Shown here: piece by piece, positions 16,776-25,805 of the stretch
How the letters are laid out: each line of letters opens with the position of its first letter
Numbering within the stretch: position 1 is the stretch's first letter
NCBI RefSeq assembly: GCF_032678705.1
Contig: NZ_JAVTSS010000001.1
Coordinates: 2,294,001-2,358,000 of the forward strand
Direction of reading: 5' to 3'
From: Pedobacter frigiditerrae
GTDB taxonomy: Bacteria > Bacteroidota > Bacteroidia > Sphingobacteriales > Sphingobacteriaceae
Length of the DNA stretch: 64,000 bases
Translations under genes and position numbers: made by a program
Notes under the pieces: generated by a model
What the model was told of the DNA's origin: nothing
Seen by the model: the letters and a program-made list of their open reading frames with translations, nothing else
Database searches by the model: none

Positions 16776-18635
16776 CTACAACAACACAATTCCTACATTC
16801 CATCCTATCCACCCTGTGTAATTAGAATTTTTAAATGAAAAATCCTTATGTTTTTGCTGCAATAAACCGTAATCCCCTATGGCTGTTTGTTGTTTGGTGT
16901 AATAAACATTTACGGATGGGCCACCTTGTATGGCAAACCATTTGTTAATCTTGATATTTACAGGCAATTCAAACTTGTTTAAAAGGTTTACACATTCCCA
17001 ATCGCCTTGATAAACATATTGCGAACTGATTTCTGGATTTAAAGACAGGCTTTTAAACAAGCTGATTTCTTTCCCAAAGCCTAGTCCACCAGTATATATT
17101 TTTGTAGATGATTTGGTATTTATACCGAACATCAACATATTATAAAAACGTTTACTCCCACCTTTGTAAACGGCGTTTAATTCGGTTGTTTCATTGGTAC
17201 TCATTCCGATTTTGTGATATCCTTTTAAAGCTATGTTTACTAATCCTATTGAGTAACCATCATTTTCACCAGATATATTTAAAATCCCTACTTGAAGGCC
17301 TTTTAAAGTTTTGGCATAATTTAAAACGCCAACTTGTGCTCCTCTAGCCGTTTGAGCAGTTAAGTTAGCAAAAGCAGCCATATTTAAGCCATTCGATTCT
17401 TTGTTAATATTAGCAATACCAGCAATTTGTACACCAGTTGATTTTCCATTCACTACATTCCCTCCAACACCAACCTGCATTCCTCTGGTATCTTTAGTTA
17501 TTAAATTTAAGGCACCAACTTGAAAACCATTTAAATTATTCCCAATGGCATTTAAACCTAACGAAACTTGCATCCCTTTCAGGTTTTCATTAATTCGATT
17601 GTACACTCCTCCAACTTGAAAACCTTCGAAGTTTTTACCTACGTGATTGTAACCTAAAGTAATTTGAGCAGCCTTTACATCACCAATAACATAATTAAAG
17701 AAACCTGCAATTTGCGTTCCCTGTACATTGCCCCCTACTAAATTAAATGCCCCACCAAACTGGAAAAACCTTACATCACTTTTATCAATATTAAAAACCA
17801 AACCTATTTCTGCACCATCTACCCCAGCACTGTATGCTCCAACGGCGTTGAAAGAAAATTTATTTACTACTTGTCCGCTTAATGAACCGTGAGAATTTAA
17901 GCCAGGCGTTAATCCAAATTGGAAAGGCGCCTTTGAAATAAAACCACCAATATTAACAGATTGAACTTTTTGTTTAGCTGTTACCAATGCATTACCGATC
18001 CAAGTTTTCGCTATTTCTTCCAAATTTCCGTTAACAAATGTTTCGCTAGAATTCTCTTGTTTATTGGTAATATTTACTTCTGCCAAAAAATGTGTGGTAG
18101 TAGATTTATAATTCTCTTTACTGATGGTTAATGAAATAGGTTGAGTGATTTTTTTTAGCCGCATCACAAAAAAGCCATCACCATCAGAAATCTCAGACAC
18201 TAGTAAAAACTTTTCATAAACACTGGCATCACTTATGGGTTGTTCTGTTCTTTTATCTACAATTTGGCCCTTTACGGTATAAAGTTCTGGCGTGCCCACA
18301 GCCTCGAGGATAAGCAACTTTAGCTCAAGAGGCGCATACCTAATGATTACAAAATTACCCGATTGGCGATATTCAAAACGACCGGTAAGTAATTTCTCCA
18401 AGGTTTCAGCAATGCTGATGTTATTTTCTTTAACCGTCACTACACTATCTACAGGCAAGATATCACTGTTAAAAGAGAACCTAAACTCCCCTTTTTCTTC
18501 TAACATTGTTAAAACAACACTTAACTTTTGCTGCACTATGTTTAGGGATACTTTTCTACCTAAAATAGATTGAGCATTAGCTCTGGTGTTAAAAAGAAAA
18601 CATACAAAATAAATAATCGTAACAATGCGCATCAT
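16776..18635 (-). CDS. STN / carboxypeptidase-regulatory / surface-repeat protein
   Basis: Third gene of a sigma-FecR operon. After a signal peptide (residues about 1-21) comes an STN (secretin/TonB N-terminal) domain at about 24-100 and a CarboxypepD_reg-like domain at about 122-195 (GQIVDKRTEQPISDASVYE). From about 240 to 470 there is a run of about ten 20-22-residue repeats of the form NxxGxxxxGxQVGxxN, like the LA_2272-type surface repeats, ending in a strand-rich C terminus. In standard systems the STN domain belongs to a TonB-dependent transporter that signals to FecR; here the plug and barrel are absent and a repeat region takes their place. It probably sits at the outer membrane. Start at the first of two ATGs, 3 bp after the FecR stop. 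Confidence 0.82.
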   Translation of the reverse strand: MMRIVTIIYFVCFLFNTRANAQSILGRKVSLNIVQQKLSVVLTMLEEKGEFRFSFNSDILPVDSVVTVKENNISIAETLEKLLTGRFEYRQSGNFVIIRYAPLELKLLILEAVGTPELYTVKGQIVDKRTEQPISDASVYEKFLLVSEISDGDGFFVMRLKKITQPISLTISKENYKSTTTHFLAEVNITNKQENSSETFVNGNLEEIAKTWIGNALVTAKQKVQSVNIGGFISKAPFQFGLTPGLNSHGSLSGQVVNKFSFNAVGAYSAGVDGAEIGLVFNIDKSDVRFFQFGGAFNLVGGNVQGTQIAGFFNYVIGDVKAAQITLGYNHVGKNFEGFQVGGVYNRINENLKGMQVSLGLNAIGNNLNGFQVGALNLITKDTRGMQVGVGGNVVNGKSTGVQIAGIANINKESNGLNMAAFANLTAQTARGAQVGVLNYAKTLKGLQVGILNISGENDGYSIGLVNIALKGYHKIGMSTNETTELNAVYKGGSKRFYNMLMFGINTKSSTKIYTGGLGFGKEISLFKSLSLNPEISSQYVYQGDWECVNLLNKFELPVNIKINKWFAIQGGPSVNVYYTKQQTAIGDYGLLQQKHKDFSFKNSNYTGWIGWNVGIVLL

Positions 18636-18638
18636 TTC

Positions 18639-19595
18639 TTATTTGAGTTTAACAATGCCTTGTCCATATTCTACCTTAATATTGAATGTTTCGCCTATCA
18701 CTTTTAAAATTTCTGTAAGCGATTCATTTTTAAAAGTAGTGCTGATTGGAAGCTCTTTTATGGCTGGATTTGAAATGACAATATTTGCTTTAAACTTCTC
18801 ATTTAGCACAGGAACTAGTTCACTAAGTGGAGTTGCATCGCAAACCAATTCATTAGAATAATAGTAATTATACAATTTACCTTGATTTTTCTCTTTAGCT
18901 AAATGCAGTTGATTTTGCTTGGCGTCTACCTTTTCTCCAGCTGTTAATCGAACACTATCTTTTTGGTTATTTACCTTTACAATTCCGCTTTCTACAACTA
19001 CAATGGTACCAGTACTATTTCCTTTTACATTAAAAGCAGTACCCACCACAGTAACTTCTACATCATTAATTTGAATGATAAAGGGCTTAGATTTATCAGC
19101 ACTTACTTCAAAAAAGGCTTCGCCAGTTAATTTAACTGCTCTTGTTTTGTTGAAAAAACCACCTACAAAGGATAATGAGGATTCTTTATTTAAGGTAACT
19201 GTTGAACCATCAGGTAAAACTTGAGTTAGTGTATTTCCAGTTGTATTTACGCTGATTTGATTACCAATTAAATTGTTATAGAAAAACCAACTTCCACTAA
19301 AAAATATAGCTAGCACTGCTACCCAACCTAAAACTTTTTGATAAGCAATTTTTCCAACTTTTGTATCTTTTTTCAAACGAACATTTAAACGCTCTAAAGC
19401 TTTATGTTCATCAATCTCATTATCAATTACTAGTTTGCTTTTCTCTAATATCTTTTTAAAATCTTCTAGCTGTTTAAGATGATTGGGGTGTGAGTTTGCC
19501 CAGATCTGTACTTGTTCACTTTCGGCCAAAGTAGCCTCCCCAAGCAAGTATTTTGCAAGTAAATCTTCGTTTATATAGGTAAAATTTTGATCCAT
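18639..19595 (-). CDS. FecR-family anti-sigma factor
   Basis: A single-pass inner-membrane regulator of the adjacent ECF sigma factor. The cytoplasmic N terminus (about 1-90) contains the sigma-binding helices (YLLGEATLAESEQVQIWANSHP). A transmembrane helix follows at about 90-112, then the periplasmic FecR domain (about 120-220; TLPDGSTVTLN-like VLPDGSTVTLNKESSL) and a C-terminal DUF4974 (about 250-318), itself STN-like. By analogy with FecR it would receive a signal from an outer-membrane STN protein, presumably the one encoded next. It starts 4 bp after the sigma stop, so the two are co-transcribed. Confidence 0.93.
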   Translation of the reverse strand: MDQNFTYINEDLLAKYLLGEATLAESEQVQIWANSHPNHLKQLEDFKKILEKSKLVIDNEIDEHKALERLNVRLKKDTKVGKIAYQKVLGWVAVLAIFFSGSWFFYNNLIGNQISVNTTGNTLTQVLPDGSTVTLNKESSLSFVGGFFNKTRAVKLTGEAFFEVSADKSKPFIIQINDVEVTVVGTAFNVKGNSTGTIVVVESGIVKVNNQKDSVRLTAGEKVDAKQNQLHLAKEKNQGKLYNYYYSNELVCDATPLSELVPVLNEKFKANIVISNPAIKELPISTTFKNESLTEILKVIGETFNIKVEYGQGIVKLK

Positions 19596-19599
19596 AAGC

Positions 19600-20166
19600 T
19601 TAACTAAAGAAAAGGAAAATAAGGATTAAGAAGTCTACAACTTTCAAACGTAAAATCTTAAGCGCTTTTCCCATCTGGTTTTCTACTGTTTTTATTGAAA
19701 TGTTTAGTGCATCGGCAATTTCTTGATATTTCATCTGATCGAATCTGCTCAACTGAAATACATTCCTGCATTTTTCGGGCAATTCATTTATTGCCGAATG
19801 GATATTTTTCTCCAACTCTGTTGCCATAATTTCTGTATTTAAATTACCAACTTCATTTTTTACCGTGTCAGTATAATGAACATTAAAATTTGAGCGTACT
19901 TTTTGATGTTTCAAATAATTTAAACTCTCATTGTGAACAGATCGGTAGAGAAAAGATTTTAAAAAACCATCTGTTTTTAACTGGTCTCTTTTAGTCCAAA
20001 TACGTACAAATACATTCTGCACAATCTCTTCCGCATCTTCTCTTTCTTTAATGATGGTAAAGGCATAGGCATACAAACTTTTAAAATGTTTTAAAAACAC
20101 TTCGTCGAAAGCCTGTTTATTTCCGCTTTTAATTAATGCTATAAAATTGATTTCGTGACTATCCAA
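19600..20166 (-). CDS. ECF RNA polymerase sigma-70 factor (TTG start)
   Basis: A 188-aa extracytoplasmic-function sigma factor of the Bacteroidota FecI-like group. Region 2 is FKSLYAYAFTIIKEREDAEEIVQNVFVRIW (about 28-58, quoted in part) and region 4 is ELPEKCRNVFQLSRF...YQEIADALNIS (about 120-170). The start codon is TTG: there is an in-frame TGA 15 nt upstream and no ATG before region 2, so TTG at 20166 is the only start that keeps the helix preceding region 2. It heads the sigma/FecR/STN operon and probably controls that operon. Confidence 0.9.
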   Translation of the reverse strand: MDSHEINFIALIKSGNKQAFDEVFLKHFKSLYAYAFTIIKEREDAEEIVQNVFVRIWTKRDQLKTDGFLKSFLYRSVHNESLNYLKHQKVRSNFNVHYTDTVKNEVGNLNTEIMATELEKNIHSAINELPEKCRNVFQLSRFDQMKYQEIADALNISIKTVENQMGKALKILRLKVVDFLILIFLFFS

Positions 20167-20211
20167 GTTTTGTTTTGCTCAATTAATATGTTGTAAATAC
20201 CTGTCGATCAG

Positions 20212-21003
20212 CTATGCTTTCAAAATTTCGCTCAATTTACGCCTAATTATAATTTCTTTTAAAAATGCTGGTAAAATTTTATCTAGCAACACTAACAAAC
20301 GATTGGCAAAGCCTGGAATAATTTCTTTTTTTCCTTTCAACATTCCATCCATTGCGGCTTTAGCCACAAAGTCGGCTTCTAAAATTGTTGCCTTTGCAAA
20401 ACCTTCTAAATTATTGTTCATGACCAGTAGTTCTGGTTTGGTGTTAATCCCTCCCGGACTAAGCAAGCTTACACGAACATTTGTACCACTTAACTCTAAT
20501 CTTAAACAGCGAGTAAAGTAACCAATAAATGATTTTGTAGCACCATAAACCTGTTTTTTTGGAACGATGAAATGCCCACCCAAGCTGCCAACATTTAAAA
20601 TATAATTAGGTAATTTTTTATCTATGTGTTTTAAGAATAATCGGGTAAGCAACACGGTATTGGTAATGTTTAGGTCTATTTGGGTTTTGTAAAATTCGTT
20701 GTTTTTATCTTCAAACCACGACCAATTTCCAATGCCTGCATTGTTGATTAATACATTTACGTCTATTTGTTGAACTTGCAGTCTTTCGAAAATTTCACTA
20801 GCTGATGTACTTTCAGTTAAATCAATCTCAATGCAAAAAACTTGTGTATTAAAATTAACACGAAGGTAATTTGCTAGATATTCTAATCCGCTATTTGGCA
20901 ATGAAACCAGTACTAGGTTAAGTCCGCGTTTAGCCGATTCTATAGCAAAAGATTTTCCCAAACCCTCACTTGCACCTGTAATTAAAGCTGTTAATTGTTC
21001 CAT
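20212..21003 (-). CDS. Short-chain dehydrogenase/reductase
   Basis: A classical NAD(P)-dependent SDR of 263 aa. The cofactor loop TGASEGLGKSFA (residues about 9-20), NNAG (about 88-91), the catalytic Ser in LNVGSLGG and the YxxxK pair in YGATKS (about 156-160) are intact. A hydrophobic C-terminal stretch (NRLLVLLDKILPAFLKEII) suggests membrane contact. Substrate unknown. It starts 1 bp from the stop of the epimerase gene and is the last gene of a three-gene operon with a DUF6134 protein, suggesting work on a lipid or envelope compound. Confidence 0.9.
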   Translation of the reverse strand: MEQLTALITGASEGLGKSFAIESAKRGLNLVLVSLPNSGLEYLANYLRVNFNTQVFCIEIDLTESTSASEIFERLQVQQIDVNVLINNAGIGNWSWFEDKNNEFYKTQIDLNITNTVLLTRLFLKHIDKKLPNYILNVGSLGGHFIVPKKQVYGATKSFIGYFTRCLRLELSGTNVRVSLLSPGGINTKPELLVMNNNLEGFAKATILEADFVAKAAMDGMLKGKKEIIPGFANRLLVLLDKILPAFLKEIIIRRKLSEILKA

Positions 21004-21004
21004 C

Positions 21005-22009
21005 TTAATTGTTTTTAAAGTAATTTATCGTTTTCCCAATACCCACTGCAAAAGGTGTAATTTGGTAGTTTAATTCTGCCATGGCTTTTTGGCTACTGTA
21101 TTGCTGATTATACTTTAACCTATCTGCAAATTCTGGCAAAAAATAAGGAGTAAGGTTAAATAGCCTAGTTTTTAAGGATTCGATTAAACTATAGGTTTTA
21201 ATAATCCCCAATGGAATTTTATAAAGTTTTCTATCCTTTCCAGTAATCTCTTTTAACGTTTTAAAAAAGCCATTAAAACTTACATCTTCACCCCCTAAAA
21301 TATATCGTTCGCCATTTCTTCCGTTTTGCATGGCAGCTATATGTCCAGCAACCACATCATCTACAAATGCATAATTTGCTATGGCTTTCCCGTCTCCGGG
21401 GATGAAATGCCACGTGCCCTTGATATAACCTGTAACCATTTTACTAACAGTATTGCTGCCTGTTATTGGACCATCGCCATAAACTCGAGATGGGTTTACG
21501 ATTACTACCTCCAATCCTAGTTTTACAAACTCTTTCACCTCCAGTTCTGCCAAATATTTGGTTCGTTCATAACTTATTGGAAAACCCACTGCTCTAGGAT
21601 CATTTTCAGAAACTGGAAGATTTAAAGTTGGTCCCCATACCCCACAGGTAGAAGTATGCACTACCCTATCTATACCTAAATTAAGGGCACAGTTTAAAAC
21701 ATTTCTTGTGCCCAAAACATTAACATCATAAAAGTCTTGTTCGTTTTTACACCACATTTTAGCCATGGCTGCAGTATGGTAAACTTGGCAACAGCCTTTC
21801 ATTGCTTTTTCTAAACTTTCAGGCTCCAGCACATCGCCCTTCACAAAGTGGATGTTATGATGCTGAATAAGAAATGGATGGTTAACATCCCTGCATAATG
21901 CAGTTACATCATAACCCATCTCTGCAAGGTTAAGGCATAACTTTCTACCAATAAAACCAGATGCCCCCGTAACCAAAACCCTTAAATATTTATTTGCTAC
22001 CCTTTCCAT
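21005..22009 (-). CDS. NAD-dependent epimerase/dehydratase family protein (extended SDR)
   Basis: An extended SDR of 334 aa with the Rossmann motif VTGASGFIGRKL (about 13-24), the HTAAMAK loop, the catalytic Thr/Ser in HTSTCGVWG and the YxxxK in YERTKYLAELE (about 147-151). Extended SDRs include sugar epimerases, dihydroflavonol-like reductases and 3-beta-hydroxysteroid-like dehydrogenases; the VTALCRDVNHP and NPSRVYGDGP patterns fit the last groups (lipid-type substrates) better than sugar nucleotides. Tightly spaced between the DUF6134 and SDR genes. Confidence 0.88.
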   Translation of the reverse strand: MERVANKYLRVLVTGASGFIGRKLCLNLAEMGYDVTALCRDVNHPFLIQHHNIHFVKGDVLEPESLEKAMKGCCQVYHTAAMAKMWCKNEQDFYDVNVLGTRNVLNCALNLGIDRVVHTSTCGVWGPTLNLPVSENDPRAVGFPISYERTKYLAELEVKEFVKLGLEVVIVNPSRVYGDGPITGSNTVSKMVTGYIKGTWHFIPGDGKAIANYAFVDDVVAGHIAAMQNGRNGERYILGGEDVSFNGFFKTLKEITGKDRKLYKIPLGIIKTYSLIESLKTRLFNLTPYFLPEFADRLKYNQQYSSQKAMAELNYQITPFAVGIGKTINYFKNN

Positions 22010-22010
22010 C

Positions 22011-22676
22011 TTAAACCCTTTCCATTGTAATGGTGTACAATGAATGGTGGACTACCACGAGTTTACAAATTCCATTTTCGAAATGGTAATCGTTATAATT
22101 TCCATCGGGCAGATCTATTCTATATTGATGTGCTCCACTTTTTTTAATGGGCAAAAAACATTGAAAATTATCTGAATAGATATTTGGGATATTTACAGGT
22201 TCCTTACTGTATAAAAGCATCATGTTATAGCTTATCGGGTGCTTTAACTTGCTTACCTTATTACCAGCTTGGATTTCGTAGGAATCGTTTACCCAATTGG
22301 TTTTTTTAGCTTCTTTAGTATTGCCATTTACCAATCTGTTTACACCAGAGGTGATGAGTTTTCCACCTCTAAAATGAGCGATATCTTCTGTTTCTACATC
22401 AATTTTAAAAACAAAACGGGTATTTACTTTCGATGTTATTTTTAGGAAAACATTCTCGCCTTCTTCTTTTTGGCTAAAAGACATTTGACCAATAACCGAA
22501 CCATTTCGCTTGATGTTGAATTTACTTTGTTGTGCAAACAAAGTTGAGGTTGAGCCTATAAAAAGTATAAGTAATAAAGTACCTTTTAAACTCACTGCTT
22601 TGTGAGCCAAGTTTTTTCTGTTGATTTTGGGGGCAATGTATTTCTTGCAAAGCCAAATAATGAGTGCAGGAATCAT
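22011..22676 (-). CDS. DUF6134-type exported protein
   Basis: First gene of the operon, 221 aa. An unusually long N-terminal region (residues 1-48, with hydrophobic parts at 1-10 and 31-48, ending LFAQQ) acts as signal or anchor. The mature part is a beta-rich DUF6134-like domain (FNIKRNGSVIGQMSF, DVETEDIAHFRGGKLI). DUF6134 proteins are periplasmic and of unknown function. Co-encoded with two SDR enzymes, 1 bp apart, suggesting shared use in envelope or lipid metabolism. Confidence 0.75.
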   Translation of the reverse strand: MIPALIIWLCKKYIAPKINRKNLAHKAVSLKGTLLLILFIGSTSTLFAQQSKFNIKRNGSVIGQMSFSQKEEGENVFLKITSKVNTRFVFKIDVETEDIAHFRGGKLITSGVNRLVNGNTKEAKKTNWVNDSYEIQAGNKVSKLKHPISYNMMLLYSKEPVNIPNIYSDNFQCFLPIKKSGAHQYRIDLPDGNYNDYHFENGICKLVVVHHSLYTITMERV

Positions 22677-22981
22677 AATAGTTCTTTTGTGTTATTTAGA
22701 GCTAATACAACTCAAAAGAGATTTACCCCTACGTGTAATTTTATTTTTTTGAAAATATTGTCAAAAAACATCCTAAACAACCCCCTAACCCCCGCCAGCG
22801 GGGGGACACGTGGTGCATAACCCCTCATAATTTAAATATTCAAGTCGAAATGCAGGTGTGCAAATATACTATCCCCCTCTTTGAGGGGGTAAGGGGGAGG
22901 ATGGGTATAAGATTCCATTTCTCTGTAACCTATGTTTCTATGTGGTTTAATTTTAGGTTTAATTTCTTTAGCTTAGAATCG
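22677..22981. other. Intergenic stretch with C-rich/G-rich dispersed repeats
   Basis: No gene. It holds two copies of a common intergenic repeat in opposite senses: AACCCCCTAACCCCCGCCAGC at about 22778-22806 and CCCCCTCTTTGAGGGGGTAA at about 22873-22900. The MFS reading frame runs through part of this region, but translation is assigned to the ATG at 22982. Confidence 0.55.
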
Positions 22982-24280
22982 ATGAATCAGACCTCTTCAA
23001 ATAAAATCTCCACTTCTCGTCTTAAAGCCATTTTTGGTGGTTCTGTTGGTAATTTGGTAGAGTGGTACGATTGGTATGCCTATTCGGCTTTTGCGATTTA
23101 TTTCTCTGCCTCATTCTTCCCGAAAGGAAATGCAACCGTACAATTATTAAACACTGCTGGCATTTTTGCCTTGGGCTTTTTAATGCGCCCTTTGGGTGGT
23201 TATATTTTTGGAAGGTTGGCAGATAGAATTGGTCGTAAAAAATCAATGGTCTTTTCGGTGCTGTTAATGTCGATGGGTTCTTTGTTGATAGCCTTTATTC
23301 CAACTTTCCAAACCATCGGCATTGCCGCTCCTATTCTTTTGTTAACTGCAAGGTTATTGCAAGGTTTAAGCGTGGGTGGCGAATATGGTGTTTCTGCAAC
23401 CTACCTCAGTGAAATGGCTACAAAAAGCAGAAGAGGTTTTTATTCGAGCTTTCAGTATGTAACTTTAATTGGCGGACAATTATTCGCATTGGCCGTTCAA
23501 TTGGCTTTGCAAAAACTATTTTTAACAGAAGCACAAATGTTAGACTGGGGTTGGCGTATCCCTTTTTTAATTGGCGCCATACTTTCGTTAGTGGCACTTT
23601 ATCTAAGGAAAAACCTGGAAGAAACACAAGCCTTCGAAAACCAGAAAAACCATACGAGCGATAAAAAGGGAACAATTAAAGCCTTGTTAAAACATCCAAA
23701 GGCAGTAATCACAGTAATTGGATTAACACTAGGTGGCACCTTGGCATTTTATACCTACACCACTTACATGCAAAAGTTTTTAGTGAACACGATGCATTTG
23801 AGCAAAGAAGATTCTACGCTGATGTCATTTACCACTTTATTCATTTTCGCTTGTCTACAACCTGTATTTGGTGCTTTATCTGATAGAATAGGCAGAAAAC
23901 CTTTACTGATTGGTTTTGGTGTTTTGGGAACTATTTGTACAGTTCCGCTTTTAACCTTGTTAAGTAATACCACATCACAATTTCAGGCTTTTTTATTGTT
24001 GATGTTTGCACTCATCATTGTGAGCGGCTATACGAGTATTAATGCTATCGTAAAAGCAGAGCTTTTTCCTGCAGAAATTAGGGCACTTGGCGTTGGTTTA
24101 CCTTATGCTTTAACTGTAGCTATTTTTGGTGGCACGGCAGAATACATCGCCCTATGGCTTAAAGACATACAACACGAAAATTATTACTATTGGTACATTA
24201 CTGCTTGTATTTTTATTTCGTTACTAGTGTATGTTTTCATGAAGGATACAAAGGAAGTTTCTGAATTGGATGAGGATTAG
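22982..24280 (+). CDS. MFS metabolite:proton symporter (KgtP/ProP-like)
   Basis: A 12-helix major facilitator of the metabolite:H+ symporter group (432 aa). It shows the family signatures GNLVEWYDWYAY in helix 1, GRLADRIGRKK between helices 2 and 3, LLQGLSVGGEYG in helix 4 and the matching loop GALSDRIGRKP in the second half. Members carry dicarboxylates, osmolytes or shikimate into the cell with protons; the substrate is not readable. The frame is open from 22850, but the first 44 residues are translated repeat DNA, and the family N terminus fits the ATG at 22982. Confidence 0.9.
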   Translation: MNQTSSNKISTSRLKAIFGGSVGNLVEWYDWYAYSAFAIYFSASFFPKGNATVQLLNTAGIFALGFLMRPLGGYIFGRLADRIGRKKSMVFSVLLMSMGSLLIAFIPTFQTIGIAAPILLLTARLLQGLSVGGEYGVSATYLSEMATKSRRGFYSSFQYVTLIGGQLFALAVQLALQKLFLTEAQMLDWGWRIPFLIGAILSLVALYLRKNLEETQAFENQKNHTSDKKGTIKALLKHPKAVITVIGLTLGGTLAFYTYTTYMQKFLVNTMHLSKEDSTLMSFTTLFIFACLQPVFGALSDRIGRKPLLIGFGVLGTICTVPLLTLLSNTTSQFQAFLLLMFALIIVSGYTSINAIVKAELFPAEIRALGVGLPYALTVAIFGGTAEYIALWLKDIQHENYYYWYITACIFISLLVYVFMKDTKEVSELDED

Positions 24281-24344
24281 GTTTAGGTAATTTCGTCACC
24301 CTAAATTTTTCAGTAGTTTCTATTGATTTTTGTCTTCAAGAAAG

Positions 24345-24455
24345 CTCTGCTGTTTATTTCAGGGTCTTTCCTGCAGCCAGATGCTGACCACGAAGTAGCT
24401 ACAAGACAATTGAAAATACTAAAACTACTTGTAAAACAAGTTCAGCATGACGAAT
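24345..24455. repeat. Dispersed intergenic repeat, interrupted
   Basis: CTGCAGCCAGATGCTGA and ACAAGTTCAGCATGACG are the two halves of a stem (GATGCTGA/TTCAGCAT). About 50 bases separate them where I would expect the halves almost to touch. It lies between the stops of the convergent MFS and acyltransferase genes. The 86-aa frame here is not a gene. Confidence 0.4.
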
Positions 24456-24466
24456 GCAAGCAAGAC

Positions 24467-25546
24467 CTAAACTTTCTTAAGCTTGTATCTATTAGGAAAA
24501 TACCGCTCCCTTATTTTCAAGAATGGATATTCTATTGCTTTGCTTACGATAATTCCTCCTACAAAGGCAAAGGTTACGTATGAGATGTAAAATACTGCTA
24601 ATCCATAAGGGTAAAGTTTTAAACCCAACACCAAAAAATGAATATGAAACAAGTAAATAGAATAAGAATAAGTACCGATGTAAGATAATGGCTTAATGAT
24701 TTTCAAGAAGGTAGGATTATGGTAATCGATTAGGCAAATCATAATGTAACCAAAACAAATTGGGTTTAGCGACAGACTTATGATTGCTTGCCAAGGGGTA
24801 TCCCATCTACCATAAATAAAGTTAGTGGAGATAAATAAAAGACACAAAGTGAAATACAATGGTCGGTACTTATTTTTTAAAATCCTTTGCATCAATTCCT
24901 TTTTGTAATTGGCTACAAAGGCAATCAACACACCAAAAAACATGGCATCAAACCGCAAGTGACTTGGGGTGTAATCTCTGTCGAAATTGTAATTATGATA
25001 AGTTAAAAAGTTATACGCTCTTCCAAATACACCTATAGCTAGTAAAATCAAATAGAGCACTAGCATCGATTTTAAGTTTACTTTTTTCAACTTAATCAAC
25101 ACCACAAAGGCAATGGCTAGTAAAACATAAAAGTGTTCCTCCACACTTATAGACCACAGGTGACCGTTATTGTTTTTGGTATAATTGGTAATGAAAAATA
25201 CTTCGTGAAAAAATCTATTTAATTGTTGAGGGTACTTGGCAAAATTAGCACTGTACCAAAACTGGTAAATGAGATAGAAATAATAAGCTGGATAAATCTT
25301 AAACCCTCTTCTAATTAAAAACAACCTGATGTTAAAAGTCTGATTGGCTTCATATTCTTTGATGATTAATCCTGCGATTAAATAACCACTTAACACAAAA
25401 AACAAATCGACACCAGACCAGCCACCAGTTTGTATCACAGAAATAAACGCACCAAACACTGTAGTATCATGAAAAGGTACATGGTGAATAACCACCAATA
25501 TTACCCCCATGAACCTCAAAAAATCTAATTGTAAATTTCTTTTCAT
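24467..25546 (-). CDS. Acyltransferase 3 (OafA/YrhL-type) membrane protein
   Basis: A 359-aa integral membrane O-acyltransferase with about ten helices. The family motif DFLRFMGVILVVIHH (residues 8-22) contains the conserved Arg and the His pair, and GVDLFFVLSGYLIAG plus WSISVEEHFYVLL (about 130-142) follow. These enzymes move acetyl or similar groups onto extracytoplasmic sugars such as O-antigen, exopolysaccharide or antibiotic glycans. There are no glycosyltransferase neighbours, so the acceptor is unknown. Confidence 0.92.
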   Translation of the reverse strand: MKRNLQLDFLRFMGVILVVIHHVPFHDTTVFGAFISVIQTGGWSGVDLFFVLSGYLIAGLIIKEYEANQTFNIRLFLIRRGFKIYPAYYFYLIYQFWYSANFAKYPQQLNRFFHEVFFITNYTKNNNGHLWSISVEEHFYVLLAIAFVVLIKLKKVNLKSMLVLYLILLAIGVFGRAYNFLTYHNYNFDRDYTPSHLRFDAMFFGVLIAFVANYKKELMQRILKNKYRPLYFTLCLLFISTNFIYGRWDTPWQAIISLSLNPICFGYIMICLIDYHNPTFLKIIKPLSYIGTYSYSIYLFHIHFLVLGLKLYPYGLAVFYISYVTFAFVGGIIVSKAIEYPFLKIRERYFPNRYKLKKV

Positions 25547-25683
25547 TAATGCGCTTGTTTATAGAATGAATATTTGATTTCCATTCTAAAAAGCTATAAA
25601 GATAAGCGAAATTTCTATTTGATTAAACTTAACTAAATGAACAATTCATCGGCTAATTGCTAATAAATTATAAGTATTAATTT

Positions 25684-25707
25684 CGGTCGGTGAGACACCG
25701 ACCGATA
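25684..25707. repeat. Short palindrome TCGGTCGGTG/CACCGACCGA
   Basis: TCGGTCGGTGAGACACCGACCGA folds back on itself around GAGA. A relative (GTCGGTGACACTCACC) lies at about 14759-14774. A dispersed hairpin repeat, not followed by a T run. Confidence 0.45.
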
Positions 25708-25736
25708 GGATTTAATTTATTTATACTTACATTAAT

Positions 25737-25805
25737 GAACCCTTGAACTAATGATGCTAATGAACTAATCACGCTAATGAACCAATGACACTAATGAACT
25801 AATGT
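25737..25805. repeat. Degenerate 17-bp tandem repeat
   Basis: About four units of TAATGAACYAATSACRC run up to the stop codon of the oxidoreductase gene. Unit boundaries are clear (TAATGAACTAATCACGC, TAATGAACCAATGACAC, TAATGAACTAATGTCA). Possibly a variable-number repeat. Confidence 0.55.

Noticed and set aside
24323..24583. 86-aa plus-strand frame
   Set aside because: It runs through an interrupted dispersed repeat and into the antisense of the acyltransferase gene; no start signal or domain.
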